NCBI RefSeq assembly: GCF_002943565.1 | Contig: NZ_PJCH01000006.1 | Coordinates: 89,792-153,791 of the forward strand | DNA length: 64,000 nt | Origin: Hyphococcus luteus | Lineage (GTDB): Bacteria; Pseudomonadota; Alphaproteobacteria; Caulobacterales; Parvularculaceae | Direction: 5' to 3' | Shown: piece by piece, positions 42,766-52,402 of the stretch | Layout: the number at the start of each line of letters is the position of its first letter | Numbering within the stretch: the stretch's first letter is position 1 | Position numbers and translations under genes: made by a program | The notes under the pieces: generated by a model | Seen by the model: the letters and a program-made list of their open reading frames with translations, nothing else | Told to the model about the DNA's origin: nothing | The model's database searches: none

Positions 42766-44109
42766 ATGCGTAATATCACAGTAGAAGAAACGGGCGCGGC
42801 GCCGAGCGCTGGCCCCTCGGAAGCCGACACGGCCGAAACCCCTATTCACCGTGCGGTCATGGGAGCCTGCGCCGGCGCCGTCATGGAATATTATGACTTC
42901 AGCATTTACGCGACGCTCGCGATCTACCTGTCGATGAACTTCTTTCCGCCAGAAAATCCCACAGTCGCCGTCTTGCTGGCTGTATCCTCCATGGGGGTCG
43001 CGTTTATTTTCCGTCCGCTGGGCGGGATCGTTTTCGGCGCGCTCGGTGATCGGCTGGGGCGCCGCAAGATATTCCTCGCAACGCTTTTCCTGATGAGCTT
43101 TGCGACGATCGGAGTCGGCCTTTTGCCGGGTTATGCAACGCTCGGACTCGCCGCGCCGGTCATTCTTGTCATCTTGCGCATAGGACAAGGCCTGGCTGTC
43201 GGAGGGGAATACGCCGCGGCCTCGACCTATGTCGTCGAACACTCTCCGCCGCACAAGCGCGGATATTACAGCGGATGGCTTGCTTCCATGGCGAGCACGG
43301 CGATGGTGATGGCGCTGCTGGCGGTTTCCCTGACACAGGCGATCATGGATGCCGACAGCTTTGAACGCTGGGGCTGGCGCATTCCATTCCTGTTCGCCAT
43401 CATTTTGCTGGCCGTATCGCTTGTGCTGCGAAGCAAACTTCGCGAATCGCCGGTTTTCAAGAATCTCGCGAAGAAGGGGAAAATGGCTCCGGCGCCCTTG
43501 CGGCAGGTGCTTGGGGATTGGACTTCAATCAAGTCCATACTGGTGGTGGCGGCGGGCGTCTGTTCGCCGCAGATTACGTCTGGCGTTACGGGCTCCATGT
43601 TGGCGCTGTATTTTCTGCAAACCAAGACCGCCGCCGACCCGGCCATGTCAAACCTGCTCATCGCCGCCGGGTGTCTCACCGCGATCCCGATGACAGTCAT
43701 CGCCGGCGCTTTATCGGACCGGTTCGGAAGACAAAAAATTCTGGTCGCCGGCATGGCCATAGGCGTGTTGACCTATATTCCGCTCTTTTACGCCCTGCTC
43801 ACAACGTATGAAAGCCAGATCGCGAGCTTGCTGATCATCATCGGCCTGCAGATCCCCACATCGCTGATTGTCGGCGCCGCGTTCTCGACGGTTCCGGAAA
43901 TTTTCCCGGCGGCGCAACGCATGACATCTGTCGCCTTCGCATTTTCAATCGGCGGAATCGTCGGCGGCCTCGCCCCCGCCGTCTCTCTTGCGCTCACCGA
44001 TAAGGGCGGCGTCCTTTTGGGCGCAAGCTGGCCGGTCGCCGTTTTACTGGCCGGCATGATCGTAAATCTCTTATGGGTTCCAAACCGAACGGGCGCATCC
44101 ATCGATTGA
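42766..44109 (+). CDS. MFS transporter, metabolite:H+ symporter (MHS) family
   Basis: A 447-residue 12-TM symporter. Features are MGACAGAVMEYYDFSIYATLA in TM1 (as in shikimate and 2-oxoglutarate permeases), GALGDRLGRRKIFLATLF, RIGQGLAVGGEYAAASTYVVEH and a second LSDRFGRQK loop. The preceding 281 bases contain only a weak short frame and no motif I trust. It is followed at once by the carboxylesterase at 44160. Likely takes up an organic acid, perhaps the acid released by the esterase (inference). Confidence 0.87.
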   Translation: MRNITVEETGAAPSAGPSEADTAETPIHRAVMGACAGAVMEYYDFSIYATLAIYLSMNFFPPENPTVAVLLAVSSMGVAFIFRPLGGIVFGALGDRLGRRKIFLATLFLMSFATIGVGLLPGYATLGLAAPVILVILRIGQGLAVGGEYAAASTYVVEHSPPHKRGYYSGWLASMASTAMVMALLAVSLTQAIMDADSFERWGWRIPFLFAIILLAVSLVLRSKLRESPVFKNLAKKGKMAPAPLRQVLGDWTSIKSILVVAAGVCSPQITSGVTGSMLALYFLQTKTAADPAMSNLLIAAGCLTAIPMTVIAGALSDRFGRQKILVAGMAIGVLTYIPLFYALLTTYESQIASLLIIIGLQIPTSLIVGAAFSTVPEIFPAAQRMTSVAFAFSIGGIVGGLAPAVSLALTDKGGVLLGASWPVAVLLAGMIVNLLWVPNRTGASID

Positions 44110-44159
44110 CACAGGCCATGTTCAACCTCCGACTCAATAATCGCCTCCTTGAGCGCCGC

Positions 44160-45725
44160 ATGATTTTCCGTCTCGCCGCACTGGCGCTCGCGTTTTCTCC
44201 GTATGGCGCCGCGGCCGAGCCTCCGGGCGCTCCAACCGTAAAGACGGAAGCGGGTCTGATAGAAGGAACCGCCGCTTCAAAACCTGGAGTGAGCCTTTTT
44301 GGCTCCATTCCCTATGCCGCGCCGCCGGTCGGGCCGCTGCGCTGGCGCCCGCCGCAAGCCGCGCCCCGCTGGGACGATCGAACGCTGGCCGCCGACCGCC
44401 TGCCCCCGGCCTGCCCGCAAGTTCCCACACATGAAGACAGCATCGCTTACGCCTTTCCTCACGAACAAAGCGAGGACTGCCTCTATCTGAACATCTGGAC
44501 CGGCGATCTTTCGAGCTCTGCGCGCCGTCCTGTGATGGTCTGGCTTTATGGCGGCGGCTTCATGCAGGGCTCAAGCGCCGCGCCCGCCTATGACGGCGCC
44601 GCACTTGCGCAACGCGGCGTTGTTTTCGTGAGCGTTAATTACAGGATCGGCGCGCTGGGCTTCATGGCGCATCCTGAACTTTCCGCGGAATCGGCGCACA
44701 AGGCTTCCGGCAATTACGGCATCCTCGATCAGATCGCCGCGCTGGACTGGGTGAGGCGCAATATCGCCGCATTCGGCGGCGATCCCGGCAATGTGACGGT
44801 GATCGGGCAGTCGGCCGGGTCCATGTCTTTAAACCTTCTGACCGCTTCGCCGCTGGCGACCGGCCTGTTTCACAAAGGGATCGGCGAAACCGGCGCAGTC
44901 ATGGGCATGCTTTCTTCGAAGCCGCTCCGGGAAGCCGAAGCCAAAGGCGTCGCCCTTGCAGACAAGCTGGGCGCCCGTTCCATAAAAGAACTGCGCGCGA
45001 TGGATGCCGCCACAATCGTTCAGGCGGCGGGCGCCGCGCCCGGCGCTTTCGAGCCGAATATCGACGGATGGGTCTTGCCGGCCAGCTCGGCCTCAATTTA
45101 CCGAAATGCGAAACAAAACGACGTGCCTTTGCTGATCGGCTCCAACCGGGATGAGAACCAGACGGATCCGACCGTCACCGCCGAAAGCTATTTTTCAATG
45201 CTGACCGCATTCTTCGGGGAACAACGCGACGACCTCTTAGAGCTCTACCCGGCCGTCTCCAACGATGAGGCCCGCGCCTCGTCACGCCGTCTGTTCACAA
45301 TCGCCATGGCCCAATATCCTATGAACCTCTGGGCCAGATTGCAGAATTCGACCGGAACGGCGCCTGTCTATGTCTACCGCTTCACCCGGCCTTCCCCTGT
45401 CCCTCCGAACCGCTATCTCGAACAGCGCGCAACGCCCGACCTCGGCGCTTGGCACGGCTCCGAGATTGTCTACGCCCTCGACAATCTCTCCGTTCGCGAT
45501 TGGCCATGGCAGGCAGCAGACCGCCGGTTTTCGGATATGATGGCGTCTTACTGGGTGAATTTCGCCAAGACCGGCGACCCCAACGGAGCAAGCCTTCCAA
45601 CATGGCCTGCGTTTTCCTCCGATACTTCCATGGTTATGGAGCTTGGCGAAAATATCGGACCGATACGCGAACCAAATCTCGCAACGTTTAAAATTCTCGA
45701 CAGGCGCTATTCCATAAAGCCGTAA
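44160..45725 (+). CDS. Type B carboxylesterase, exported
   Basis: A 521-residue alpha/beta-hydrolase, paralogous to the one at 13291. A signal peptide (FRLAALALAFSPYGAAA) is followed by YAAPPVGPLRWRPP, EDCLYLNIW, the YGGGFMQGS oxyanion loop and nucleophile Ser in GQSAGSMS. A late GSEIVYALDN and YWVNFAKTGDPNG region holds the remaining catalytic residues. I choose Met at 44160 because it starts directly at the signal peptide; earlier starts overlap the MHS gene. Likely periplasmic hydrolysis of an aryl or alkyl ester. Confidence 0.88.
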   Translation: MIFRLAALALAFSPYGAAAEPPGAPTVKTEAGLIEGTAASKPGVSLFGSIPYAAPPVGPLRWRPPQAAPRWDDRTLAADRLPPACPQVPTHEDSIAYAFPHEQSEDCLYLNIWTGDLSSSARRPVMVWLYGGGFMQGSSAAPAYDGAALAQRGVVFVSVNYRIGALGFMAHPELSAESAHKASGNYGILDQIAALDWVRRNIAAFGGDPGNVTVIGQSAGSMSLNLLTASPLATGLFHKGIGETGAVMGMLSSKPLREAEAKGVALADKLGARSIKELRAMDAATIVQAAGAAPGAFEPNIDGWVLPASSASIYRNAKQNDVPLLIGSNRDENQTDPTVTAESYFSMLTAFFGEQRDDLLELYPAVSNDEARASSRRLFTIAMAQYPMNLWARLQNSTGTAPVYVYRFTRPSPVPPNRYLEQRATPDLGAWHGSEIVYALDNLSVRDWPWQAADRRFSDMMASYWVNFAKTGDPNGASLPTWPAFSSDTSMVMELGENIGPIREPNLATFKILDRRYSIKP

Positions 45726-45729
45726 AGCG

Positions 45730-46584
45730 TTAGAGCCGCACGATCGGATTCGCCAGCGATCCGACGCCGTCTATATCCGTCCGCAAGATATCTCCCGCAC
45801 GCAACGGAATGCGCTTGCCGCCGAGCGGCGGCGGAGAGCCTGTCAATATGATGTCGTTTTCCTGCAGCCCGAAGGCGCAACTTATGTCTGCAACCAGTTC
45901 TGAAACGCCGACCACCATGTCGGCGGTGTTCCCTTCGATTTCGAGATCATCGCCAATGCGCTGCTCAAGCCTGAATGCCGGCGGAAACGATGCGGCGTCG
46001 ATAGTTTCAATCCAGGGCCCTGTGGGGCAAAATCCCGGGAATCCTTTCCCTCTCGCCTGTTGAAGCAATAGGGCGTGCTTATGACTCTCGCCGAGCAAAA
46101 TTTCCGGCGCCGTCACGTCATTGGCGGTCATAAACCCGAATATATGCTCGACAGCCTGAGAAGGCGCTATCCGATGGCCCGGCTTGCCGATCACAATCGC
46201 CAGCTCGACCTCGCCGATCACGCTGGGCGCTTCGGGCGGTAAAATAATCGGGTCGAAGGGACCGGCGATCGACGATTTCGGCTTCAGAAAAAGCACCGGA
46301 GACGATGTCTCGAGATCGCCGCCGCCAAACCGGGGGTAATTGGCGCCGATGCCGACGATCTTGGGCGGGTCCGCGATCGGAGCGAGAAGACGGACATCTG
46401 AGAGTTTATCCGTCGCCATATTTTCATCAACATAGCGCGCAACCGGTCCCCGGCGGTTAGCCCAGTCCGCGATGACGTCCTCCAATGTCAGCTCGCCAAT
46501 CAATGGTTCAAGTGAGACAATCGCATCTCCGCGCACAACGCCGAACGAGATCTGTCCATTGAATTCATAGCGGACAAATTTCAT
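45730..46584 (-). CDS. Fumarylacetoacetate hydrolase (FAH)-family protein
   Basis: A 284-residue FAH-fold enzyme. The metal-binding Glu-x-Glu is in IGEVELAIVIG, followed by an Asp in GFMTANDVTA; ARGKGFPGFCPTGPW and FGLQENDIILTGSPPPLGG are family hallmarks. Members hydrolyse or decarboxylate oxo-acids in aromatic catabolism (2-hydroxymuconate-type, homoprotocatechuate, or acylpyruvate). It ends four bases from the convergent esterase. Divergent from the PrpD-family gene at 46841 over a 256-base gap. Confidence 0.87.
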   Translation of the reverse strand: MKFVRYEFNGQISFGVVRGDAIVSLEPLIGELTLEDVIADWANRRGPVARYVDENMATDKLSDVRLLAPIADPPKIVGIGANYPRFGGGDLETSSPVLFLKPKSSIAGPFDPIILPPEAPSVIGEVELAIVIGKPGHRIAPSQAVEHIFGFMTANDVTAPEILLGESHKHALLLQQARGKGFPGFCPTGPWIETIDAASFPPAFRLEQRIGDDLEIEGNTADMVVGVSELVADISCAFGLQENDIILTGSPPPLGGKRIPLRAGDILRTDIDGVGSLANPIVRL

Positions 46585-46840
46585 TTATTTCCCAATCTCA
46601 TATCCGGCTCTCAACGAACCCGGCGACCATCGGATCTTGCGCAATTGATAATCTTTCACCCTAATACCGCCATCATAGGAGTCTCTTATAGCCGCATCTT
46701 CATTTGGTATATCGGTCTCCTGTGACGGGATTTCATAGACATGCTAGCCAGTAAAAGAGTGCAGAACGACCGTCGCTATGGCTGCAAACGCCCATTTTGG
46801 CCGAGAGCGCCGCTAATTGTGGAAATATTTGGAGGCATCG

Positions 46841-48364
46841 ATGAATAGCTCGGATCGGTCTAAGCTCGAAAACCGAAACAAAGGCCAGGGGGCGAATTCC
46901 CAGAGTTCCAAAGTCGATTTCAAATACAAGGAAGACAGAGGCGGCGCGAGCGCCGACAATCCGGCGGAGACCGCCGCGATCGCCAATCATGTTGCGCGAC
47001 GCCGCTTTGAGGACATCCCCGGGGAAGACGTTGCAAAAGCCAAGCTGAGAGTTCTTGACCTTGTCGGCTGCGCGATCGGCGGCGTAAACGGAGAGGGAAA
47101 CGATGCGCTGGTGCGCAGCCTTGACCTTGCCGGCTCGGCGCCCCGGGCGTCGGTCATCGGTTTTGGCGCGAGGCTTTCCAGCGGCGATGCCGCATTAGCG
47201 AATGCGGTCATCTCCCGGTCATATGATTTTGAAGTCATGACGGTCGTCGTCGACGGCGCCGTTATTGGCTCGCACAACTCCCCGACCACCTGCATGACCG
47301 CTCTCGCCCTGGCGGACGAGCATGCTTTGTCGGGGCGGGACTTTCTCGCCGCACTCATTATTGGCGACGATATCGCGGCGCGGACCCTGGCGGCGTCGGG
47401 GCTCGACCTCGGCGCAGGATGGGACGCCTCGTCGATCTTCACCGCCGTCCCGGCGGCGGCGATCGCGGCGAAACTGATGCGCCTTGACGCCCGGCAAACG
47501 CGCGACGCTATGGGGCATGCGGTGGATATGATTTCCGGGACCACCCAGTCTGTCTGGGACGGCGTTCAATCCTGGAAACTGGTTGGCGGGCTGGCGGCCA
47601 AAAACGGAATCTTCGCCGCCCAGCTGGCGTCTACGGGCGCATGGCCGGCCATGGGCGATGCGCTTCTCGCACCCTATGGCTTTTTCGGACAGTTCACGAC
47701 GGGCTGCATAAACCCTTCGATCCTTACCAAAGGACTTGGCGAAACCTATTACGGCGAGGAATATTTTAAACCCTATCCCTCCTGCGCCGCGACCCAGGCC
47801 ATACATGAATGCGCCCTCGATGCATGCGGCGAAAAGCAATTCGCTCCCGATGAGATAGAAGCGATCAGCGTGCGCATGCCCGCTTTCATTCTCGGCACGG
47901 CTTTGGCTTTGCCTTTTGCGCCGGCGCGTGACGATCATACGCGCGCAAATTTCAGCATCCGTTACCAGATCGCCAGCGCCGTCCTGCGCGGTCCCATAAA
48001 ACAGGAACATTACTCCGAATCGGCAATTCATTCTCCAGATGTTGCCGCCATGCTGCAAAAGATTGAGCTCCTTCCCGCTGCGGAAGAAAGCAAGGAATTG
48101 GAAGTCACCATCCGATTGAACACCGGTCAGAAAAATTCCGCAATGCATTCCGGCGTTCCATGGCGCCATCCCTCGCGCTCGCCGTTTACCGCCAATGATG
48201 TGCAAGACAAATTTCATCAACAGGCAGCGTTCACCGGAAGGACGCCGAAAACAACAGCGCAAGAAATCGTGGAACGCATAATGGCGCTGGAAGAAGAAAA
48301 AGATATGTCGGCCTTTGCAGAATTCGTGGCGAGATCCGCCCTCCCGCCGCAAGCCGCAAAGTAA
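46841..48364 (+). CDS. MmgE/PrpD-family protein
   Basis: A 507-residue protein of the MmgE/PrpD family (2-methylcitrate dehydratase, aconitate decarboxylase and relatives). It has KLRVLDLVGCAIGG, an N-terminal helical domain, and KPYPSCAATQAIHECALD, the conserved pocket with Lys and His. The first 40 residues are polar, low-complexity and not part of the family domain. Start ATG 46841 has GGAGG six bases ahead. Substrate is not evident; a hydroxylated or branched tricarboxylate is likely. A terminator follows at 48431. Confidence 0.85.
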   Translation: MNSSDRSKLENRNKGQGANSQSSKVDFKYKEDRGGASADNPAETAAIANHVARRRFEDIPGEDVAKAKLRVLDLVGCAIGGVNGEGNDALVRSLDLAGSAPRASVIGFGARLSSGDAALANAVISRSYDFEVMTVVVDGAVIGSHNSPTTCMTALALADEHALSGRDFLAALIIGDDIAARTLAASGLDLGAGWDASSIFTAVPAAAIAAKLMRLDARQTRDAMGHAVDMISGTTQSVWDGVQSWKLVGGLAAKNGIFAAQLASTGAWPAMGDALLAPYGFFGQFTTGCINPSILTKGLGETYYGEEYFKPYPSCAATQAIHECALDACGEKQFAPDEIEAISVRMPAFILGTALALPFAPARDDHTRANFSIRYQIASAVLRGPIKQEHYSESAIHSPDVAAMLQKIELLPAAEESKELEVTIRLNTGQKNSAMHSGVPWRHPSRSPFTANDVQDKFHQQAAFTGRTPKTTAQEIVERIMALEEEKDMSAFAEFVARSALPPQAAK

Positions 48365-48430
48365 CTCCCGATAGAGCGCCATATAGAACGAAACAAAAGC
48401 GAATCCCAAGCGCCGCTCTTCAAAAGAAAA

Positions 48431-48452
48431 GCGGCCTTAGCGGCCGCCTTTT
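48431..48452 (+). terminator. Terminator of the MmgE/PrpD gene
   Basis: GCGGCC-TTAGC-GGCCGC followed by CTTTT, with AAAA before the stem. It lies 67 bases after the stop codon on the plus strand. Confidence 0.7.
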
Positions 48453-48457
48453 AAAAC

Positions 48458-48488
48458 GCCGCGCCTTGTCTTTTGGACAAGGCGCGGC
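48458..48488 (-). terminator. Terminator of the TonB receptor gene at 48520
   Basis: Perfect 13-bp stem GCCGCGCCTTGTC / GACAAGGCGCGGC with a 5-base loop; on the minus strand it is followed by GTTTT. It lies 32 bases after the receptor's stop codon and directly next to the convergent terminator at 48431. Confidence 0.75.
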
Positions 48489-48519
48489 TGCCTTGCGTCA
48501 GGAGATAAACCGGTTGCGG

Positions 48520-50790
48520 CTAAAAGTTCTTACGGACCTTGATGAAAAACTCTCTCGGTCTGGCAACCACTTTGGAGGCCGTGCCGTTGATATTCAGAAG
48601 GTCAAAGGCGTTTGTGTAGTAATGTTTGTCCGCGATATTGGTGACGCCTAAAATAGCTGTCCAGCCCTCATCTGCGGTGCGGAACGCGATGTTGGCGTTT
48701 GCAGTCGTTCTGCCTTCGATAAAGTTTGACGGAGCATTAACTGCGTCAGTATAAATACTGCTTTGATATTCGGCATAAAACTGCGGCGTTATCGTTGCGC
48801 CGCTCGACAGCGCAAATTCATAAGAGGCGTTTACGGACCATTGCCACTCGGGCGTAAATGGCGATACGAAATCGGACGATATGCCTGAAGCTGTAGCGTT
48901 CGGATCAAGGCTCTTATATTCAAAATCCAGATAGCTGATTGAACCTTGAAGGGTGAGCCCCGGCGCCGGTTCGACTGTCGTTTCCGCCTCAACGCCTTTG
49001 ATATCCGCCTTGCCTGCATTAAACGGCACCGCCGAAAGCGGGAACCAGCCCGGGTCGGTTGGCCCGCCGGGATAACCGTTTGTATCGATCAGAATGATGT
49101 CATCATACTTGTTGAAGAACGCGGCCACATTGAGCCGCACCGCCCCGTCCGCGAAGTCGCTTTTGAAACCAACTTCGTATGCATTGACCTGCTCTGACGA
49201 GAACGGCACGACCTGCGTAGGTATGAAGGGACGCGGGTTAATGCCCCCGCCCTTATAGCCCGTGGAGAACTGGGCATAAGCCATCAATCCATCCGAAAAA
49301 CGATAATCAAGGCCCACGCGATAATCGACAGAATCTCCGGTATAAGTTCCGCCAACCCCTTCGAGAACGCCGACGACATCCGCAGGCAGCCCGGTATCCG
49401 GATTAATCCGGGAGAACATATAGGTCTTTTTATCGTCAGTGTAACGAATGCCGCCGATAAGACTCATCTCGGAAACCGGGTGAAGGATTGCATGCGCAAA
49501 AACCGACTTACTGTTGTTGCTGACGGGGTCGTCCTGTAACCAGTTAAGGGCAGGAAACGAGTAGACCCTGCCGGCGACATTGCCCAGGCTGTCAAAGTAA
49601 AATCCGCCTAATGTCCACTCGACCAACCCCTCGCCGAACTCGCCATTGAGCCGCAGTTCTTGCGTTACCTGATGATAGGGCGTCGTGTTATAGGTCAGCA
49701 ATTCGCCTGTGGGGCCGCCGTCCAGGTCGACTGTCGAAACCGCTTCAATATTTTCATAGCCAGTAATCGACGTGATTTTCAGATTGTCGCTGATTTCCCA
49801 ATCGATCTGACCGCCGATTGATTCCATATGCGTGGTCATCAACGGCTCTGTCGAAAAACCCGGAATGGATGTGTAGGTGCCGTAATAAGTATAGTCGCGA
49901 TTTGGAAGAAACCGCGGGTCCAGCGCTGCGAACTGTTCAAGCCCCGGACTTTCCGAGTCATCGCGAACGATCGAAGCGAAGATATTGACTTCCAGATCCT
50001 CATGCGGCGTCAACCGAAGCGCGCCGCGCAATCCCCAGGACTTCACGCCGCCCAAGGTGCCGATTTTACATCCATCGGGCGTCACCTGATTCGGAAATGT
50101 ATCAGAAGGCAGCACTTCGGAAGGCCGGTCGCAGCGAAAATCCAGCCGCTTAACATGACCGTCGCGGCGCTTGGAGAATGCGGACATCCGGAAGAAGGCG
50201 TTATCGGTTATTTTAACATCATAGGCCCCGCGGACCTCGATGCGATCGTAGCTGCCATAGGTCGCGGAAATATAGCCTGAATTATCGCCTTCGGGCTTGC
50301 GCGAAAAAAGCTTGATAGCGCCGCCAATGGAGTTCTTGCCGGCGAGCGTGCCCTGCGGCCCGCGAAGAATTTCAACACGGTCAAGGTCGAGAAGGTCGAA
50401 CAGCGATCCGACCATGACGCCGTGATATATATCGTCAATATACATCCCAACGCCTGGTTCGAGCGCAAAGTTCGGATCATATTGGCCAACGCCCCGGATG
50501 TACGCCGCAACACCGTTAAAGCTCGCCGCAGCCTTCGATATCGTCACGTTTGGCGCTGCGGCGGCGATATCGGAAATATCACTCAGCGCCTTGGTCTCGA
50601 TTTCTTCGCCGGTCACCGCAGTAATGGCGATGGGCGTGTCCTGGAGGCTCTGCTCTCTAAACTGGGCGGTGACGACGATTTCATCGGCCGCAAACGCCGC
50701 GCCCGTAAGCGACAATGCTGCAACTGAGGACGCAGCCATCAGCATGCGACAGATTTTTTGACGATCTCTAAATAAGACGGCGGTAGTCAT
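48520..50790 (-). CDS. TonB-dependent outer-membrane receptor
   Basis: A 756-residue receptor. A signal peptide (MLMAASSVAALSLTGAAFA) precedes the TonB box region DEIVVTAQFREQSLQDTPIAI. The plug has AAYIRGVGQYDPNFALEPGVGMYIDD and VEILRGPQGTLAGKNSIGGAIKL, and the barrel ends in FIKVRKNF. ATG 50790 with GGAGGGG five bases upstream is preferred to the ORF start at 50880. It is closest in type to the receptors at 29987 and 54758. It may import the substrate of the neighbouring MmgE/FAH/esterase genes, but there is no direct evidence. Confidence 0.9.
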   Translation of the reverse strand: MTTAVLFRDRQKICRMLMAASSVAALSLTGAAFAADEIVVTAQFREQSLQDTPIAITAVTGEEIETKALSDISDIAAAAPNVTISKAAASFNGVAAYIRGVGQYDPNFALEPGVGMYIDDIYHGVMVGSLFDLLDLDRVEILRGPQGTLAGKNSIGGAIKLFSRKPEGDNSGYISATYGSYDRIEVRGAYDVKITDNAFFRMSAFSKRRDGHVKRLDFRCDRPSEVLPSDTFPNQVTPDGCKIGTLGGVKSWGLRGALRLTPHEDLEVNIFASIVRDDSESPGLEQFAALDPRFLPNRDYTYYGTYTSIPGFSTEPLMTTHMESIGGQIDWEISDNLKITSITGYENIEAVSTVDLDGGPTGELLTYNTTPYHQVTQELRLNGEFGEGLVEWTLGGFYFDSLGNVAGRVYSFPALNWLQDDPVSNNSKSVFAHAILHPVSEMSLIGGIRYTDDKKTYMFSRINPDTGLPADVVGVLEGVGGTYTGDSVDYRVGLDYRFSDGLMAYAQFSTGYKGGGINPRPFIPTQVVPFSSEQVNAYEVGFKSDFADGAVRLNVAAFFNKYDDIILIDTNGYPGGPTDPGWFPLSAVPFNAGKADIKGVEAETTVEPAPGLTLQGSISYLDFEYKSLDPNATASGISSDFVSPFTPEWQWSVNASYEFALSSGATITPQFYAEYQSSIYTDAVNAPSNFIEGRTTANANIAFRTADEGWTAILGVTNIADKHYYTNAFDLLNINGTASKVVARPREFFIKVRKNF

Positions 50791-51205
50791 TGGGCCCCTC
50801 CCTGCCATGTGCTTTTTATCACTTAAGCGAACAGCGCCCGGCAATCCTTCTTTGAGACCGTAACGGACGCTCTTAACCATTTACTCCTGACACGCCGGAC
50901 AGGAACCGACACAACCGGACATTACCGACCGCGACGCACAACGATCCAATATATCAGCTTGCCAGCTTCATCGAACCGTTGTGGCCGCAAAATGTCATGG
51001 CTTCACAGAATAAAGGGAATAGCGAATGAAATGGGGGCTATAGCGGAAGGAGATGACCTCGCCACGGCCATAGGGCAGCGAAGGAAAGTCTGCTGGCGAG
51101 GCGCAGGCCCATAGCCCGCTTAGACTCAAGAAAGCAAGCATGGCGCCATTCTCAGATAGCGAAGTCGATTTCGGCCGCGGCCTCCTTCGGCAAACTTTGA
51201 GGCCC
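50791..51205. other. Intergenic stretch with a nested inverted-repeat structure
   Basis: 415 bases between the aminotransferase stop and the TonB receptor start, with no credible gene. Bases 51035-51117 contain nested pairings: GGGCTAT (51035-51041) with ATAGCCC (51111-51117), CCTCGCCA (51057-51064) with TGGCGAGG (51094-51101), and GCAG (51075-51078) with CTGC (51090-51093). This could be a structured RNA or a leader of the receptor (read on the minus strand). It matches no riboswitch I can recognise. Confidence 0.35.
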
Positions 51206-52402
51206 TCAATCGGTGATCGCGACTACGCTATGAATGAGATGGCGGCAGCCGGCATTCGACAATCCGGCAATATTTATCCGGCCGTTACTCGGCATATAAA
51301 TTGCGTGTTCCTCTCTCAATTTTTTGGTTTGCGCGGGCGTAATCGGAAGAAGCGAGAACATTCCTTTCTGCTCACGGATAAAGCCCCAGTTCAGTCCGTT
51401 TTCTTCCGCGAGCTCTGCCAGTTGAGCCCGGCATCCATTAAGCTTTTCGCACATACGCTTCAGTTCGGCCCGCCACAATGCTTCAAGTTCGTGGTCCGAG
51501 AGAATTTTCGCGACAACCGCGCCCCCATGATCAGGCGGCATCGAATAGCTTGTTCGCGCCAGATTAAGAGCGTTTGAGAGGGCTGCGGAAACATTACGCT
51601 TACTGCCGCCCGAAAAATAAAGAGCGCCTGTCCTTTCACGATAAAGGCCGAAACTTTTAGAACAGGACACGGCTACGACAGCTTCATCGACCAATTCCGT
51701 CAATAACCGCAGTCCTGCAAGATCGTTATCTAGCGCTTCTCCGAGGCCGGCATAGGCGACGTCGATAAATGGAATGCTCCCTCTTTTTTTGAGATGATCC
51801 GAAAGCATTCTCCACTGCTCTAAAGACAAATCCGAACCGCTGGGATTATGGCAGCACCCATGAAGCAATACTGCGTCGGAGGGGCCGATACCGGACAATT
51901 TGGCGATCATGTCGTCCCATAACACGCCCGTCTCGCCCGTCTTATAATATGGATATCGCCGGACCTTGAGCCCGGCCGCCTCAAATATCGGCGCATGAAT
52001 CGGCCAGGTCGGCTCGCTCACCCATATCTCGCGAATGCCGGACGCGCCCAGCACCTCCGCTCCAAGCCTGAGCGCAGCAACGCAACCGGCTGTCTGTAAT
52101 CCGGCAATCCGATCCCGTCGCCGAATCCAAAGATCGTTCGAGAAAATGCGTTCGCCTAACGGATTTATGAACTCCGCCCTGCCTCGAGGCGACAGATAGG
52201 CTTTGCTAACCTGCTCTTCATGGATCCTGCGCTCTGCAAGACGAACGGCCTCCATGACGGGGGTTATGCCGTCATCATTGACATAAACGCCAACCCCGAG
52301 ATTCAATTTTTCACTGCGCGGGTCTGAGGAAATAAGCTCGTTCAGGCCCAGGATCGGGTCGTCCGGAAGCTGCTCTAGCCGATCGAAGACGGCCACCGTC
52401 AC
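51206..52402 (-). CDS. Class I aminotransferase, aromatic amino acid / aspartate type
   Basis: A 398-residue PLP enzyme of the AspC/TyrB family. Features are LNLGVGVYVNDDG, the SEPTWPIHAPIFEAAG loop, HGCCHNPSGSDLS, the FIDVAYAGLG segment and PLP-Lys in SCSKSFGLYRERTG. It starts with an ATGA overlap with the ammonia-lyase gene and is therefore co-expressed. It would convert tyrosine or phenylalanine and 2-oxoglutarate to the aryl-pyruvate and glutamate, a branch parallel to the lyase. Confidence 0.88.
   Translation of the reverse strand: MTVAVFDRLEQLPDDPILGLNELISSDPRSEKLNLGVGVYVNDDGITPVMEAVRLAERRIHEEQVSKAYLSPRGRAEFINPLGERIFSNDLWIRRRDRIAGLQTAGCVAALRLGAEVLGASGIREIWVSEPTWPIHAPIFEAAGLKVRRYPYYKTGETGVLWDDMIAKLSGIGPSDAVLLHGCCHNPSGSDLSLEQWRMLSDHLKKRGSIPFIDVAYAGLGEALDNDLAGLRLLTELVDEAVVAVSCSKSFGLYRERTGALYFSGGSKRNVSAALSNALNLARTSYSMPPDHGGAVVAKILSDHELEALWRAELKRMCEKLNGCRAQLAELAEENGLNWGFIREQKGMFSLLPITPAQTKKLREEHAIYMPSNGRINIAGLSNAGCRHLIHSVVAITD

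Noticed and set aside
42492..42773. 93-residue plus-strand frame between LysR and the MHS transporter
   Set aside because: It is basic with no family, no clear ribosome site and overlaps the transporter start; codon pattern does not look coding.
47219..48409. 396-residue minus-strand frame inside the PrpD gene
   Set aside because: It is a shadow of the PrpD reading frame; composition is Arg/Gly-rich and no motif is present.
51061..51100. RNase P-like words CATAGGGCAG and GGAAAGTC
   Set aside because: They occur in the wrong order and the surrounding sequence is too short and lacks other conserved regions, so chance is more likely.
50791..51205. Cobalamin riboswitch before the TonB receptor
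   Set aside because: The B12-box and other conserved blocks were not found in either orientation.
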